A stretch of DNA of 64,000 nucleotides from Terrabacter tumescens (GCF_014646815.1 NZ_BMNZ01000003.1:248001-312000); one strand, 5' to 3'; positions 1-11,717 are shown, numbered from the stretch's first letter. Translations and numbers: made by a program. Notes: a model not told the origin generated them from the letters alone.

Positions 1-2
1 AG

Positions 3-734
3 ATGGCGCCACTGCGCCGGCTGCTCCACGCGCTCGCCGCAGGACAGCTCGACGTCGTCGAGCGCACCGCCGACGAGCTGCGTTCGCTCGACGAGCAGGT
101 GGAGGCCGACGACCGCCGGCACGCCGCCGAGGACGCCGAACGCACCGAGCGCACCCGCCGGGCCAGGGAGCGTGCGGTCGCGGCGCTCGACCCCGACGAC
201 CCCGAGCAGCCCGAGCGCCCCGACCGACCCGAGCCCGAGTGGGACGCGACGCAGCCGCACGTGCCCTTTCCGATGCTCGGCGAGACCCAGGCCATCTCGA
301 TGACGTCCGTCCTCGACGATGGCCAGACGTATGCCGCCCCCTCGGGCGAGCCGGCCGCCGCGCCGTCCAGCCCCGCCCACGTCGCACCATCGACCCCGGC
401 ACAGGGCTTCGGAGTCGGCCAGGCGGATGACTGGGCCGGGACTGCAGACGACACGTCGCAAGGCACGGACCCGGTCGAGAACCCGGTCCAGCAGGCGTTC
501 GAGAACCCGGTCCAGCAGCCGGTCCAGAACCCGGTCGAGAACCCGGTCCAGCAGCCGGTCGAGGAGTCACAGCCGGTGCCCGTCGTCGCGGTCGACTCCG
601 ACGCGTCGCCGTTCGAGATCGACGAGGTCGAGGCGCTGCCCGAGCAGGCCGACGGGGTGCTCGACCTGCACGAGGGAGCCTCGGACTTCATCCCCGTCAC
701 CGGCCACGGCCACCAGCACCACGAACGCGCCTGA
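3..734 (+). CDS. C-terminal part (or all) of an acidic, Pro/Glu-rich hypothetical protein
   Basis: The frame is open from the window edge, and the first ATG falls at base 3, so the true start may lie upstream. The first 60 or so residues form an Arg/Glu/Ala-rich, probably helical or coiled-coil stretch. After that the protein is low complexity: Asp/Pro/Glu, then Ala/Pro/Ser, then an imperfect repeat around ENPVQQ and NPVQQPV near residues 155-185. It ends with an acidic tail and a His-rich end (HGHQHH). No catalytic motif or membrane segment is visible. I do not recognise the family. It is convergent with adnB, and the 195 bp between them holds repeated CACTCGA palindromes. It could be the disordered tail of a larger cytoplasmic protein. 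Confidence 0.6.
   Translation: MAPLRRLLHALAAGQLDVVERTADELRSLDEQVEADDRRHAAEDAERTERTRRARERAVAALDPDDPEQPERPDRPEPEWDATQPHVPFPMLGETQAISMTSVLDDGQTYAAPSGEPAAAPSSPAHVAPSTPAQGFGVGQADDWAGTADDTSQGTDPVENPVQQAFENPVQQPVQNPVENPVQQPVEESQPVPVVAVDSDASPFEIDEVEALPEQADGVLDLHEGASDFIPVTGHGHQHHERA
476..570 (+). repeat. In-frame repeats encoding NPVQQPVEN-type peptide
   Basis: The unit gagaacccggtccagcag recurs with small changes several times inside the first coding region. It encodes alternating NPVQQ and NPVE/NPVQ blocks. It is a coding tandem repeat, a likely site of slippage and length variation. Confidence 0.7.
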
Positions 735-753
735 CCGACCCCGCGGCCCTCAA

Positions 754-904
754 CCACTCGAGTGGCCCCGCCGCCCCGCCGGCCCCACCCTCCTTCACTC
801 GAGTGGGCCTCGCGACCCCACCCGCCCCATGGCTCCCGGCCGAGCGGCCGGAGGGTTGTGACGACGGGGCCACTCGACTGGTGGGGTGTGACGGGGCCAC
901 TCGA
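754..904. terminator. CACTCGA palindrome cluster between convergent genes
   Basis: A perfect 12 bp palindrome (CCACTCGAGTGG) lies at 754-765 and a 10 bp one at 796-805. The 12-mer GGGGCCACTCGA occurs at 866-877 and 893-904, and its exact reverse complement is at 758-769, so long-range arms can pair across about 96 nt. The cluster sits between the ends of the first gene and adnB. A bidirectional terminator role is inferred; there is no T-tract. Confidence 0.45.
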
Positions 905-929
905 CGGGGAGTGTCGGAGCCGGGCCGGG

Positions 930-3900
930 CTAGTCGGGCAGGGTGCGCAGCAGGTCGGCCAGGACGCGCTCGCCCGGCAGGTCGGGGCGCACCGTGACGC
1001 CCTCCCCCGCGTAGTAGAACGCCGCGTCGACGCGCGACGGGTCGACGCCGCGCAGGCGGGCGAACGCGACGGCATACGCCCCGAGCTGCAGGGCGCGGAC
1101 GGAGGCGTCGCGTCCTGTCGGCCGGGCACCGGTCTTCCAGTCGACGACCGTCCAGCCACCGTCGTCGCGGGGGAAGACGGCATCAACCCGGCCACGCACG
1201 GCGATACCGTCGATGATCGTCTCGATCGACAGCTCGATCTCCTCGGGGATGCGGTCGGCCCACTCGCTGGCGAGGAAGCGCTCCTTCATGGCGTCGAGGT
1301 CGCCGTCGTCAGCCGCCCCCTCGTCGGCGCTGCCGGGCAGGTCGAGCAGGTCGACGAAGGCGGCGCGTGAGTAGTGCTCCTCGATCCACGCGTGGAACGC
1401 GGTGCCCTGCCGGGCCGCAACGGCCGGCGGGCTCGGCATGGGGCGGCGCAGCGACATCGCGAAGGTTTCGGCGTCGCGGGCCAGCGACACGACGGCCGAC
1501 GCCGACAGGTGACGTGGGACGTCGACCACGGGCTCGCCTCGCGACCGGCGCGCGGCCTGCTCCGCGAGCAGGATGCGCAGGTCGTTGACCCGTGAATCAC
1601 CTTGCGGCACAGTCGGGCCCGCCTCAACCAGAGCCGCTATGCGGCGATGGGCGTCGAGCAGTCCGGCGCGACGTGCACCCATGGGGTCGTGGGGCCACAG
1701 CTGCGAGATCGGCACGGCGAGGTGCGGGTTGGTGGGTGCGCTGGCCTTGCCCTTGTCGTCGACGATGGGCTCGGGCGCGGCGACCCAGGTCGTGCGCACG
1801 ACGGCTGAGGGCAGCGTGTCCTCGACCTCCGTCATGAACCGCGACGGGACCGACATCGTCTTCTTCGCGGCACCCCAGAGATGCGTCGTCAGCAGCATCG
1901 AGGAACGCGCTCGGGTCAGGGCGACGTAGGCCAGCCGGCGCTCCTCGGCGACGGCGTGGTGCCCGCCATCGAGGACGAACGCGTCGATGGCCGCGCTGAG
2001 CGCCTTGCGGTCCGGGACGCCCCGCCAGTCGAGGTGCGGCAGTCCGGCACGGTCACCACGCAGGTCGTAGGGCAGCGAGTCGAGCCCGATGAGCCAGCCC
2101 TTGTCCTTGACGTCGCCGGAGCAGGCGTAGGCCGTGGGGTCGCTGTCGGGGACCGGCGCCACGGCCGTCGCGCCGTGGGCGGGAAAGACTCCCTCGACGA
2201 GGGTGGGGACGGCGACGACGTCCCACTCGAGCCCCTTGGCGGCGTGGACGGTGAGGACCTGGACGGCGTCCGCGTCGGACTCGGTGTGCCCCGCGTCGAG
2301 ACCGCGCTCCTGGTCCCGTGCGGCGTCGAGCCAGCTGAGGAAGCCCGAGAGCGTGGGACGGTCGGCGGTCGTGGCGTAGCGCGCGGCGACGTCGGCGAAG
2401 GCGTCGAGGTGCACGCGGGCGGTCGAGGCGGTGTGCTCGGGTCGGGAGAGCACCTCGATGTCGAGTCCGATGGCGATCTCGGCCTCGGCGACGAGGTCGA
2501 CGAGCGGCAGGGCCGTGAGCCGGCGCAGCCGACGGACGACCTCACTGAGGCCGTGCAGGCGGGCCAGGGCTTCGTCGCCGATGTGCGCGCCGTCGCGCGC
2601 GGTCCAGCCCGGGCGGGGCAGGTCGTCGAGGGCCTCGACGAGGGTGGCCGTGTCGGCGCTGTCGGCAGCGAGGTCGGAGCCCCGACGGTCGGTGGCCGCG
2701 GCGTCCCCGATCTCCGGCGCCTCGGGCGTCCCGGGCGTTCCGGGCGTTCCGGGCGTCCCGGGCGTCCCGGGTGTTGCAGTCGTCCCGGAGGTCTGAGCCG
2801 CCTCCGGCGCGTCCGGACCGTGAGCGGGTGTGCCGAGTGTGCCGGGTGGGGCGGCGCGGGAGGTGCGGGAGTGCAGCTCCCGCGCCCATGCCCAGAGGCC
2901 CGCGAGGTCGGCGGCACCCAGCCGCACCACGGGCCCCGTGAGCAGTCGCATCAGCTGGTCGCCGCGGGTCGGGTCCTGCACGACCCAGAGGGCGGCGACG
3001 AGGTCGCTGACCTCGGGGGTCACGAGCAGACCGCCGAGGCCGACGACCTCCACGGGGAGCGCGCGTCGGCGCAGTGCCTCGAGCACGACGGGGAAGGTCG
3101 AGCGTCGACGGCAGAGCACGGCTGCGCTGCGTCCGGTGCGTCGACCACTGGGGCTGAACCAGTGCGACGCGATCCACTCGGCGACGTGCTCGGCCTCCTC
3201 CTCGGCGGTCTCGAGCCGGGCCACCTCGATGGATCCGGGGCCCGCGCCAGGTCGGGGCCGGAGCGGCTGCACGTGCTCCGTGGCGAGCGGCGCTGCGACG
3301 GCGTTGGCCGCGTCGAGGATGAGGGCGTCGTTGCGCCAGCTCGTCGACAGCGGCAGGACGTCGGCCGGGCCGGCGTCGCTCGCGAACTCCGAGGGGAATC
3401 GCAGCAGCGTCGTGGCACTGGCGCCGCGCCAGCCGTAGATGGACTGGTTGGGGTCGCCCACTGCGGTGAGCGCGACGCCGGGGTGGTGGAAGAGCGAGCG
3501 CAGCAGCTCGAGCTGGGCCTCGGAGGTGTCCTGGAACTCGTCGAGCAGCACGGCACGGAAGCGCTCCCGCTCGATCTGCCCGACCGCCTCGACCGAGCGG
3601 GTCAGGCGTGCCGCGATGGCCATCTGGTCGGCGAAGTCGAGCGACTCGCGCTCGCGCTTGAGCGCGAGGAACGCCTCGACGATGGGCAGGACGGTGCGCC
3701 GCTCGCGCAGCACCGTGATCGCGTCGCGAGCGGCCGTGAGCGAGCCGCGCCCGTCGCCGTCGGGCAGCGCGTCGAGCCGGGCGAGCACGAGGTCGAGGTG
3801 CTCCATGACCTCTGCCGGGGTGCGCACGTGCTCGGCCATCTCGCCGGCGAGCGCCATGACGGCCTGGATGACGGTGGCCTCGCTCTTGACGACGTCGTCC

Positions 3901-4424
3901 ATGGGACCGTCCCACCGCGACACCGCCTCGGCGGCCAGCTGCCAGGCACCGGCCTCGGTGAGGATGCGGAACTCCGGCTCGATGCCCACCCGGAGCGCGT
4001 GCTCGCGGACGAGGCGACCGGCATACGCGTGGTAGGTGGAGACGGTGGGCGTGCCGCCGAGCACCTCGGCGCCCGCGCCGTCGTCGGCGGGTGGCGTCCA
4101 GATGCCGGCGCGCTCGAGCCCGCGCAGTCGCTTGGCGATGCGCTGCGAGAGCTCGGCCGCGGCCTTGCGGGTGAAGGTGAGGCCGAGCACCTGGTCGGGG
4201 TCGACGAGACCGTTGGCGACGAGCCAGACGACGCGCGCGGCCATCGTCTCGGTCTTGCCCGAACCAGCGCCGGCGACCACGAGCAGCGGTCGGGCGCCCG
4301 CCTCGATGACGGCTGCCTGCTCAGCCGTGGGCGGTGGCATCTCGAGGGCTGTCGCGATGTCGAGCGCACCGTGCTGCACGCCCTCGCCGCGGCTGGTGGC
4401 CGGCGTGGCCTCGACGGTCGTCAC
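930..4424 (-). CDS. adnB: AdnB-type ATP-dependent DNA helicase/nuclease subunit
   Basis: This is the motor subunit of the actinobacterial AdnAB helicase-nuclease that resects double-strand DNA ends for recombination. The 1164-residue product has a complete UvrD-like motor: Walker A AGAGSGKT at 51-58, Walker B LLDEFQDT near 291, GDPNQSIYGWRGA near 325, HAAKGLEW near 721 and YVALTRARS near 832. The C-terminus has a RecB-type nuclease (VDAVF, then VVDWKTG and QLGAYA, about 1078-1110). I chose the GTG start at 4424 because its GTGA overlaps the stop of the upstream adnA, the usual order. The same frame continues upstream but only as a shadow of adnA. A Thr-Pro-Gly repeat insert lies between the motor motifs. 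Confidence 0.93.
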   Translation of the reverse strand: MTTVEATPATSRGEGVQHGALDIATALEMPPPTAEQAAVIEAGARPLLVVAGAGSGKTETMAARVVWLVANGLVDPDQVLGLTFTRKAAAELSQRIAKRLRGLERAGIWTPPADDGAGAEVLGGTPTVSTYHAYAGRLVREHALRVGIEPEFRILTEAGAWQLAAEAVSRWDGPMDDVVKSEATVIQAVMALAGEMAEHVRTPAEVMEHLDLVLARLDALPDGDGRGSLTAARDAITVLRERRTVLPIVEAFLALKRERESLDFADQMAIAARLTRSVEAVGQIERERFRAVLLDEFQDTSEAQLELLRSLFHHPGVALTAVGDPNQSIYGWRGASATTLLRFPSEFASDAGPADVLPLSTSWRNDALILDAANAVAAPLATEHVQPLRPRPGAGPGSIEVARLETAEEEAEHVAEWIASHWFSPSGRRTGRSAAVLCRRRSTFPVVLEALRRRALPVEVVGLGGLLVTPEVSDLVAALWVVQDPTRGDQLMRLLTGPVVRLGAADLAGLWAWARELHSRTSRAAPPGTLGTPAHGPDAPEAAQTSGTTATPGTPGTPGTPGTPGTPEAPEIGDAAATDRRGSDLAADSADTATLVEALDDLPRPGWTARDGAHIGDEALARLHGLSEVVRRLRRLTALPLVDLVAEAEIAIGLDIEVLSRPEHTASTARVHLDAFADVAARYATTADRPTLSGFLSWLDAARDQERGLDAGHTESDADAVQVLTVHAAKGLEWDVVAVPTLVEGVFPAHGATAVAPVPDSDPTAYACSGDVKDKGWLIGLDSLPYDLRGDRAGLPHLDWRGVPDRKALSAAIDAFVLDGGHHAVAEERRLAYVALTRARSSMLLTTHLWGAAKKTMSVPSRFMTEVEDTLPSAVVRTTWVAAPEPIVDDKGKASAPTNPHLAVPISQLWPHDPMGARRAGLLDAHRRIAALVEAGPTVPQGDSRVNDLRILLAEQAARRSRGEPVVDVPRHLSASAVVSLARDAETFAMSLRRPMPSPPAVAARQGTAFHAWIEEHYSRAAFVDLLDLPGSADEGAADDGDLDAMKERFLASEWADRIPEEIELSIETIIDGIAVRGRVDAVFPRDDGGWTVVDWKTGARPTGRDASVRALQLGAYAVAFARLRGVDPSRVDAAFYYAGEGVTVRPDLPGERVLADLLRTLPD
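2725..2785 (-). repeat. Short tandem repeat encoding TPG units inside adnB
   Basis: The 9 bp unit gggcgtccc/gggcgttcc is repeated about six times in a row and encodes consecutive Thr-Pro-Gly triplets in a linker of AdnB. Similar Gly-Thr text continues on both sides. It is an in-frame microsatellite-like tract in a region with no helicase motif. Confidence 0.8.
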
Positions 4425-7400
4425 AGGGCATCGCCCTCCGGCTGGACGGGGCACGACGAGCGGACCGGACACGTCTCGCACGCCTTGCCCTGGGCGGCCC
4501 GGAACTCGGCCGAGCCCATGCCCTCGGCGGTCTCCTCGACGAGCGCGCGCGCCCACGACGGGTCGTCGCTGCTCGTGAGCGGCGGCTGCGGCAGCACGCT
4601 CGGCTTGAGCCCGGACAGGCCGCCCTTGCCGATGAAGACGAGCGCCGCTCCGGCGCTGCGCGACCCGAGGGCGGGGAAGCCGCCCTCCTCGACCGCGACC
4701 TGGTAGGCCCCGAGCTGGCCGTGCTCGGCGAGCTCGGCCTTGGTCGGCTTGGACTTGCCGGTCTTGAGGTCGACGATGCGCAGGCGCCCCTGGGTGTCGC
4801 GCTCGATGCGGTCGACGCGCCCGGCCACGACGGCCCTGCCGACCTCGACCCGGAAGTCGGTCTCGATGCCGACGCGCTCCCAGTCGCGTTCGGCGCCGTC
4901 GCGGTAGGACACGAACCGGGCCACCATGTCGTGCGCCTCCTGGTGGGTGCGGTCGGTGACCCACCCGGGCTTGAGCCCGAGCCGCCCCCAGCGTGCGTCG
5001 ACCTCGTCCACGAGCTCGGCCCGCGGGGCATCGGGCAGCTCGGCGACGATGTCGTGCACGAACGTCCCGACCGATGCGGCACCGAGGGACACGCCCTCGC
5101 CGCCGACCGAGGTGAGGAACCAGCGCAGCCCGCACTCGGCGAAGTAGGTGACCTTCGACGGCGACACGGGGACGGGCTCGTCGGGGCGACGCACGGGTCG
5201 CTCGCTCGTGACCGACCGCAGCGCCCACCACGACGCGGGGTCGGCGCCGCGCACGCCCTCCCGGGCCGCCGCGGCGAGCAGGTTGAGCGCCGGCTCCGCC
5301 ACGCCCACGTCGGGGCTCACGGCCTCGCGGCGCAGCTCGCCGACGAGACCGGGCAGCGTCATGGTGCGCGCCACCTCGGAGTGCGGACGCACCTCGTCCG
5401 CGAGGCGCGTCGTCGCCGGCGGGTCGACGAGGTCGAGGTAGACGGATGGCTGCTCGTCCTCGTTGCCGACGGCGGTGACGAGCAGGCGCTCGGTGGCCCG
5501 GGTGACGGCCACGAGGAAGAGGCGCGTCTCGTCGTAGCGGACGGCGGCCTGGGCGGCGCGGAAGCCCGACGGCCGCTGGGCGACGACGTCGACGAGGTCC
5601 TCGGAGCCGAGGACCGAGCCGCGCAGGCGCAGGTCGGGCCAGACCCCCTCCTGCACCCCGGCGACGACGACCATGCGCCACTGCCGCCCGGCAGCGCTCT
5701 GCGGGGTCAGCAGGGCGACCCGACCGCCCGACTGCCCGCCGACGAGCAGGGTGTCGCCCGGCACGTCCTGCCCTTGGATGTGCTCGAGGAACTTGTCGGG
5801 ACCAGCTGTGGGCAGCCGGTCCACGAAGGCGCCCGCGGCGTCGAAGAGCGCGAGCACGGCGTCGAGGTCACGGTCGGCCCGCTCCCCCGAGGTGCCCCCG
5901 GACAGCGCCTGCCGGCGCCACCCGTCGGCGACCCCTGCGCCCTCCCAGATCGCCCACAGCACCGACTCGGCGGTGACGCCACGGGCCCAGCGGCCGTCGT
6001 CGCCGACGCGGGCGGCGGCAGCGCCGGCGGCCAGGGCGGTCGCGATGCGCTCGGCAGGTCGCGCCGTCGACCCGAGCAGCCGGGCCCGCGGCGCCGACTG
6101 CAGCAGCTCGGCCAGCAGCTCGTCGCTGGATCTCCCACCGCCGGAGGCGAGCTCGTCCTGCCGCAACGTGCGACGCAGGCGGCGCAGGCCCACCGTGTCG
6201 GAGCCGCCCACGGGCGACAGGACGAGGTCGGCGGCCCGCACCGGGTCGATGGCATGCGTCTCGCCGCGATGCTCGGCCCGGGCGATCTCGATGCTCTCCT
6301 CGAGCAGGTGCAGCAGCGGGCGCACGGCGCTCTCGTCGCGAACCGGGGTCTCTGCGCTCCCGGCCTCGACCGGCACCCCGGCCTGTCCCAGCAGACGGCG
6401 CATCGTGTCGGCCCGCGCGGACCCGCGGACGACGACGGCCATGTCGGTCCACGGCACGCCTTCGACGAGGTGGGCGCGGCGCAGCAGCGCTGCGACGTGG
6501 GCCGTCTCCTGCGCGGCCGAACGGAGCAGCGCGACCTCGACGGCACCTCGCGAGGGGTCGTGGGTGGCAGGCGTCATCCGACGCTGCTCACCGCCACCGA
6601 GCGCGCCGATGCGTCGGGACACGCGGTCGGCGACACCGGCCATCGCCTCGCCGAGACGGTAGGTGCGGTCGAGGACCACCGTCTCGCTCGCGCCGTCGTC
6701 GACGTCGTCGAGCAGGTCGAACAGGCCTCCGACGAAGCGCGGGTCGCGCCCGGGGCCGGCGAGGTCGGTCCATCCGTCGGCGAGGAAGCGCGGGTCGGCG
6801 CCGCGGAAGGTCTGGACCGCACAGTCGGGATCGCCGACGAGCGCCACGCGCGGGCCGCCGGGCCGGGCGACGACGCGCAGCAGCCGCGCGGCCGCCGAGG
6901 TGAGCTCCTGGGCGTCGTCGACGACGACGAGGCGGATGCGCTCGTGGAGCCGGTCCAGGGCGGACGGGTCGTCATCGAGCAGCTCTGCGACGGCTGTCAG
7001 CACCCAGGCGGGGTCGTAGGAGCCGTGCCGGCTGAACGAGGTGACCTGGTCGTACTCGCGCAGGACGGCGGCGGCAGCCACCCACTCGGGCCGGTCGTGC
7101 TCGGCGGCGAGGGCGGCCAGGTCGTCAGGACCCAGGCCGTGCTCGACCGCACGCATGAGCAGGTCGCGCAGCTCGTTGCGGAAGCCGCGGGTCGTCAGGG
7201 CCTCGCGCAGCTGCTCCGGCCAGGCGGGTCCGGCCACCTCGCCCGAGGCGTGCCCTGCGAGGAGGTCGCGCAGGATGACGTCCTGCTCAGGGCCGTTGAG
7301 CAGCCGTGGCGGTGGGTCGCCCCGCAGCGCGGCCTCGGCGCGCAGCACGCCGAACCCGAAGGCCTGCCACGTGCGGGCGAGCGACTCCGTCGACGTGCCG

Positions 7401-7657
7401 CCGAGGCGCGCAGTGACCTGCTGGCGCAGCCCCGCGGCCGCGCTCCGGCTCGACGTGATGACGAGGCACGAGTCGGCGCGCAGCCCCTGCCGCTGCACCG
7501 CGTCGACGACGAGCTCGACGGCGAGGGTCGACTTGCCGGTGCCCGGGCCGCCGAGGACCCGGAGCACGCGAGCGCTCGAGTCGAGCGCGGCCTGCTGCCG
7601 CTCGCCGAGCCGCACCTGCGCCGGGGCGGGGGCTGGAGCTCGACGGAGGATGACCAC
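4421..7657 (-). CDS. adnA: AdnA-type DNA helicase/nuclease subunit
   Basis: This is the partner of AdnB in the heterodimeric DNA-end resection enzyme. The product has 1078 residues. A P-loop GGPGTGKS lies at 36-43. The Walker B region reads VVVDDAQEL (about 244) instead of the canonical DEFQD, which fits the divergent motor typical of AdnA. A C-terminal RecB-type nuclease shows GRVDRIE and RIVDLKTGKS (about 945-965) and QLGAYQ. One cysteine near residue 842 (ECGLRWF) and three in CETCPVRSSC near 1058-1068 could hold an Fe-S cluster, as in AddB/Cas4-type nucleases. The GTG start at 7657 begins a two-gene operon; its stop overlaps the adnB start by 4 bp. Confidence 0.92.
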   Translation of the reverse strand: MVILRRAPAPAPAQVRLGERQQAALDSSARVLRVLGGPGTGKSTLAVELVVDAVQRQGLRADSCLVITSSRSAAAGLRQQVTARLGGTSTESLARTWQAFGFGVLRAEAALRGDPPPRLLNGPEQDVILRDLLAGHASGEVAGPAWPEQLREALTTRGFRNELRDLLMRAVEHGLGPDDLAALAAEHDRPEWVAAAAVLREYDQVTSFSRHGSYDPAWVLTAVAELLDDDPSALDRLHERIRLVVVDDAQELTSAAARLLRVVARPGGPRVALVGDPDCAVQTFRGADPRFLADGWTDLAGPGRDPRFVGGLFDLLDDVDDGASETVVLDRTYRLGEAMAGVADRVSRRIGALGGGEQRRMTPATHDPSRGAVEVALLRSAAQETAHVAALLRRAHLVEGVPWTDMAVVVRGSARADTMRRLLGQAGVPVEAGSAETPVRDESAVRPLLHLLEESIEIARAEHRGETHAIDPVRAADLVLSPVGGSDTVGLRRLRRTLRQDELASGGGRSSDELLAELLQSAPRARLLGSTARPAERIATALAAGAAAARVGDDGRWARGVTAESVLWAIWEGAGVADGWRRQALSGGTSGERADRDLDAVLALFDAAGAFVDRLPTAGPDKFLEHIQGQDVPGDTLLVGGQSGGRVALLTPQSAAGRQWRMVVVAGVQEGVWPDLRLRGSVLGSEDLVDVVAQRPSGFRAAQAAVRYDETRLFLVAVTRATERLLVTAVGNEDEQPSVYLDLVDPPATTRLADEVRPHSEVARTMTLPGLVGELRREAVSPDVGVAEPALNLLAAAAREGVRGADPASWWALRSVTSERPVRRPDEPVPVSPSKVTYFAECGLRWFLTSVGGEGVSLGAASVGTFVHDIVAELPDAPRAELVDEVDARWGRLGLKPGWVTDRTHQEAHDMVARFVSYRDGAERDWERVGIETDFRVEVGRAVVAGRVDRIERDTQGRLRIVDLKTGKSKPTKAELAEHGQLGAYQVAVEEGGFPALGSRSAGAALVFIGKGGLSGLKPSVLPQPPLTSSDDPSWARALVEETAEGMGSAEFRAAQGKACETCPVRSSCPVQPEGDAL

Positions 7658-7780
7658 CGGAGGATTCCATCACGCCCGACCGACACTGCGCGCGACCCGA
7701 TGGCGTATGCCGTGTGCCTCCTCACGCGCCCACGCGCGGTGCCGCCGCCCGGCCGACGTGCGCCCCAGGTCCCGGGGTGG

Positions 7781-8299
7781 TCAGAGGCCCAGCGCCACCG
7801 GCGTGCCCGGGACGTCGCCGGCGATCAGCGCCGCCAGCGGCGTCGCGAGGTCCCGCGGTGAGAAGAGGTCGCTCCCGTCGTAGTCGGCGATGTCGGCGTG
7901 CCGCCACCACCGCATCGCAGTGACGTGCTCGGCGGCGAGGTCGTCGTCGGTCAGCGCGCCGCGCGGGTCGAAGCGCTCGGTGCGCACCAGGAAATAGTCG
8001 TTGACCAGCCGGTCGTAGCCGTCCACCCGCGCCGGGAGGGCGACCTCCTGGTGCCAGACGTGGACCGGGTCGAGGTCGACGCGAAGGCCGGTCTCTTCGT
8101 GCAGCTCCCGCCGCAGCGCCTCGAGCGGCAGCTCTCCCGGCTCGATGCCGCCGCCTGGGGCCGCCCACACGACGGTCGCACCCGGCGGCACCGCCGGGTG
8201 CGGGGAGCCGAAGCGGCAGAGCAGGACGCTGTCGTCATCGGCCAGGATGACCGCCCGCACGGCATGCCTGCGCCTCGTCGTGGCGGCCGGTTCGTCCAT
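7781..8299 (-). CDS. NUDIX hydrolase
   Basis: This predicted cytoplasmic pyrophosphohydrolase acts on a nucleoside diphosphate linked to another moiety. The Nudix box is clear: GGGIEPGELPLEALRRELHE followed by ETGL, with the metal-binding REXXEE pattern. The N-terminal strand reads RHAVRAVILADDD and a C-terminal MRWW precedes a helix, as in MutT-like members that use a Trp pair. The ATG at 8299 gives 172 residues, a normal length; the open frame continues upstream but loses protein character. The substrate cannot be inferred. It stands downstream of adnA on the same strand, separated by about 120 bp containing a GTATGCC motif, so it is probably transcribed separately. Confidence 0.88.
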   Translation of the reverse strand: MDEPAATTRRRHAVRAVILADDDSVLLCRFGSPHPAVPPGATVVWAAPGGGIEPGELPLEALRRELHEETGLRVDLDPVHVWHQEVALPARVDGYDRLVNDYFLVRTERFDPRGALTDDDLAAEHVTAMRWWRHADIADYDGSDLFSPRDLATPLAALIAGDVPGTPVALGL

Positions 8300-8417
8300 G
8301 GAGCGATGATCGGGCGCCGGTGACCGGGTCGCAACCCGGACGCGGCCACGCGCACTCCGCATCCCCGCGGTCCTCCTGCAGGTCGCTCCTTGTCCGCCAC
8401 CGAGCCGTCCCGTCAGG

Positions 8418-8905
8418 ATGGCCACCGTGAACAGCAACGTCACTCGCGTCGTCGACGAGGTCATCACCGCGTTGAGTCCCGGGCTCCGCGGGCAGCCCTG
8501 CGACCGGCACACGAGGTACGCATCGACGACGGTGCCGGGCGGCGAAGTCTCGGACGTCGTGGACGTCCTCGTCCAGACCGCCGAGTCTCGCGACATGTTC
8601 GCGCTCTGGCACGGCGACGGACTCCCGACGTCGTGCGACGAGGAGGGGTTCGCCGCCCCGGTGACGTGCGCGCTCGCGCCCGACGGCAGCATCGTCGCCT
8701 GGCTGGAGGAGGTGCGGACCGGCGAGGACGACGAGCCGTACGAGCTCGTCCGGGTCCTGTGGCCTTCCGGTCCGACGGGCTCGTCGTCACCATCAACAGG
8801 TACGCCGACGCCGGGCCCGAATCCCCCACGGAGCCATGGGCGTTCGAGACGCTGCAGGAGCTCGCCCTCTCTCCCGCCTGGCGCACGGCCGCCGCGCAGA
8901 GCTGA
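8418..8905 (+). pseudogene. Hypothetical small protein with an apparent frameshift
   Basis: From ATG 8418 (preceded by aggatgg) the frame reads as a credible soluble protein for about 110 residues (VVDEVITALSPGL to EPYELVRVLW). It then turns into Ser/Pro/Thr-rich text near 8760 and would run to 9077, into the 3' end of katG. At that same point another frame takes over smoothly (VAFRSDGLVVTINRYADAG to AWRTAAAQS) and stops at 8905, ahead of a hairpin. The simplest reading is one gene of about 160 codons interrupted by a one-base change around 8755-8765. This could be a real lesion or a sequencing error. Family not recognised. Confidence 0.55.
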
Positions 8906-8932
8906 CGTCCACGGCCTGCGCGGGCACGCGAC

Positions 8933-8964
8933 GGGCCCGGGACGGCATACGCCATCCCGGGCCC
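8933..8964. terminator. Hairpin between convergent genes with GGCATAC in its loop
   Basis: GGGCCCGGGA at 8933-8942 pairs perfectly with TCCCGGGCCC at 8955-8964 around a 12 nt loop, cggcatacgcca. It lies between the end of the frameshifted gene and the end of katG, so a shared terminator is likely. Confidence 0.65.
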
Positions 8965-8983
8965 CGCTGAGCAGGTCAGCCGA

Positions 8984-11675
<2,692 letters not shown>

Positions 11676-11717
11676 GCTTCGAGTCTGTCCCGCTTTCTGG
11701 AACAAATCAAGTCTTGA
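11676..11717 (-). promoter_or_regulatory. furA-katG promoter and candidate Fur operator
   Basis: Reading the minus strand toward furA, TTGATT and CAGACT are separated by 17 bp, and CAGACT ends 6 bp before the ATG, so transcription probably starts at or next to the start codon. A perfect 11 bp palindrome, TCAAGTCTTGA (11707-11717), overlaps the -35 hexamer. It is AT-rich against a very GC-rich background and suits a FurA autorepression site. The operator role is inference. Confidence 0.6.

Noticed and set aside
476-570. Possible CRISPR or minisatellite array
   Set aside because: The repeats are in frame, short and without spacers; they encode protein repeats.
2725-2785. Possible CRISPR-like direct repeats
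   Set aside because: They are 9 bp units without spacers and are part of the adnB coding sequence.
4425-5681. Upstream 419-codon extension of the adnB frame
   Set aside because: It lies inside adnA in another frame and is Arg/Pro/Ala-rich noise. The GTG at 4424 has the expected 4 bp overlap.
4334-7861. 1175-codon open frame on the plus strand antisense to adnA/adnB
   Set aside because: Antisense frame of a high-GC gene. Its translation is Gly/Arg/Asp/Val-rich with no motif, while the opposite strand encodes clear helicase and nuclease motifs.
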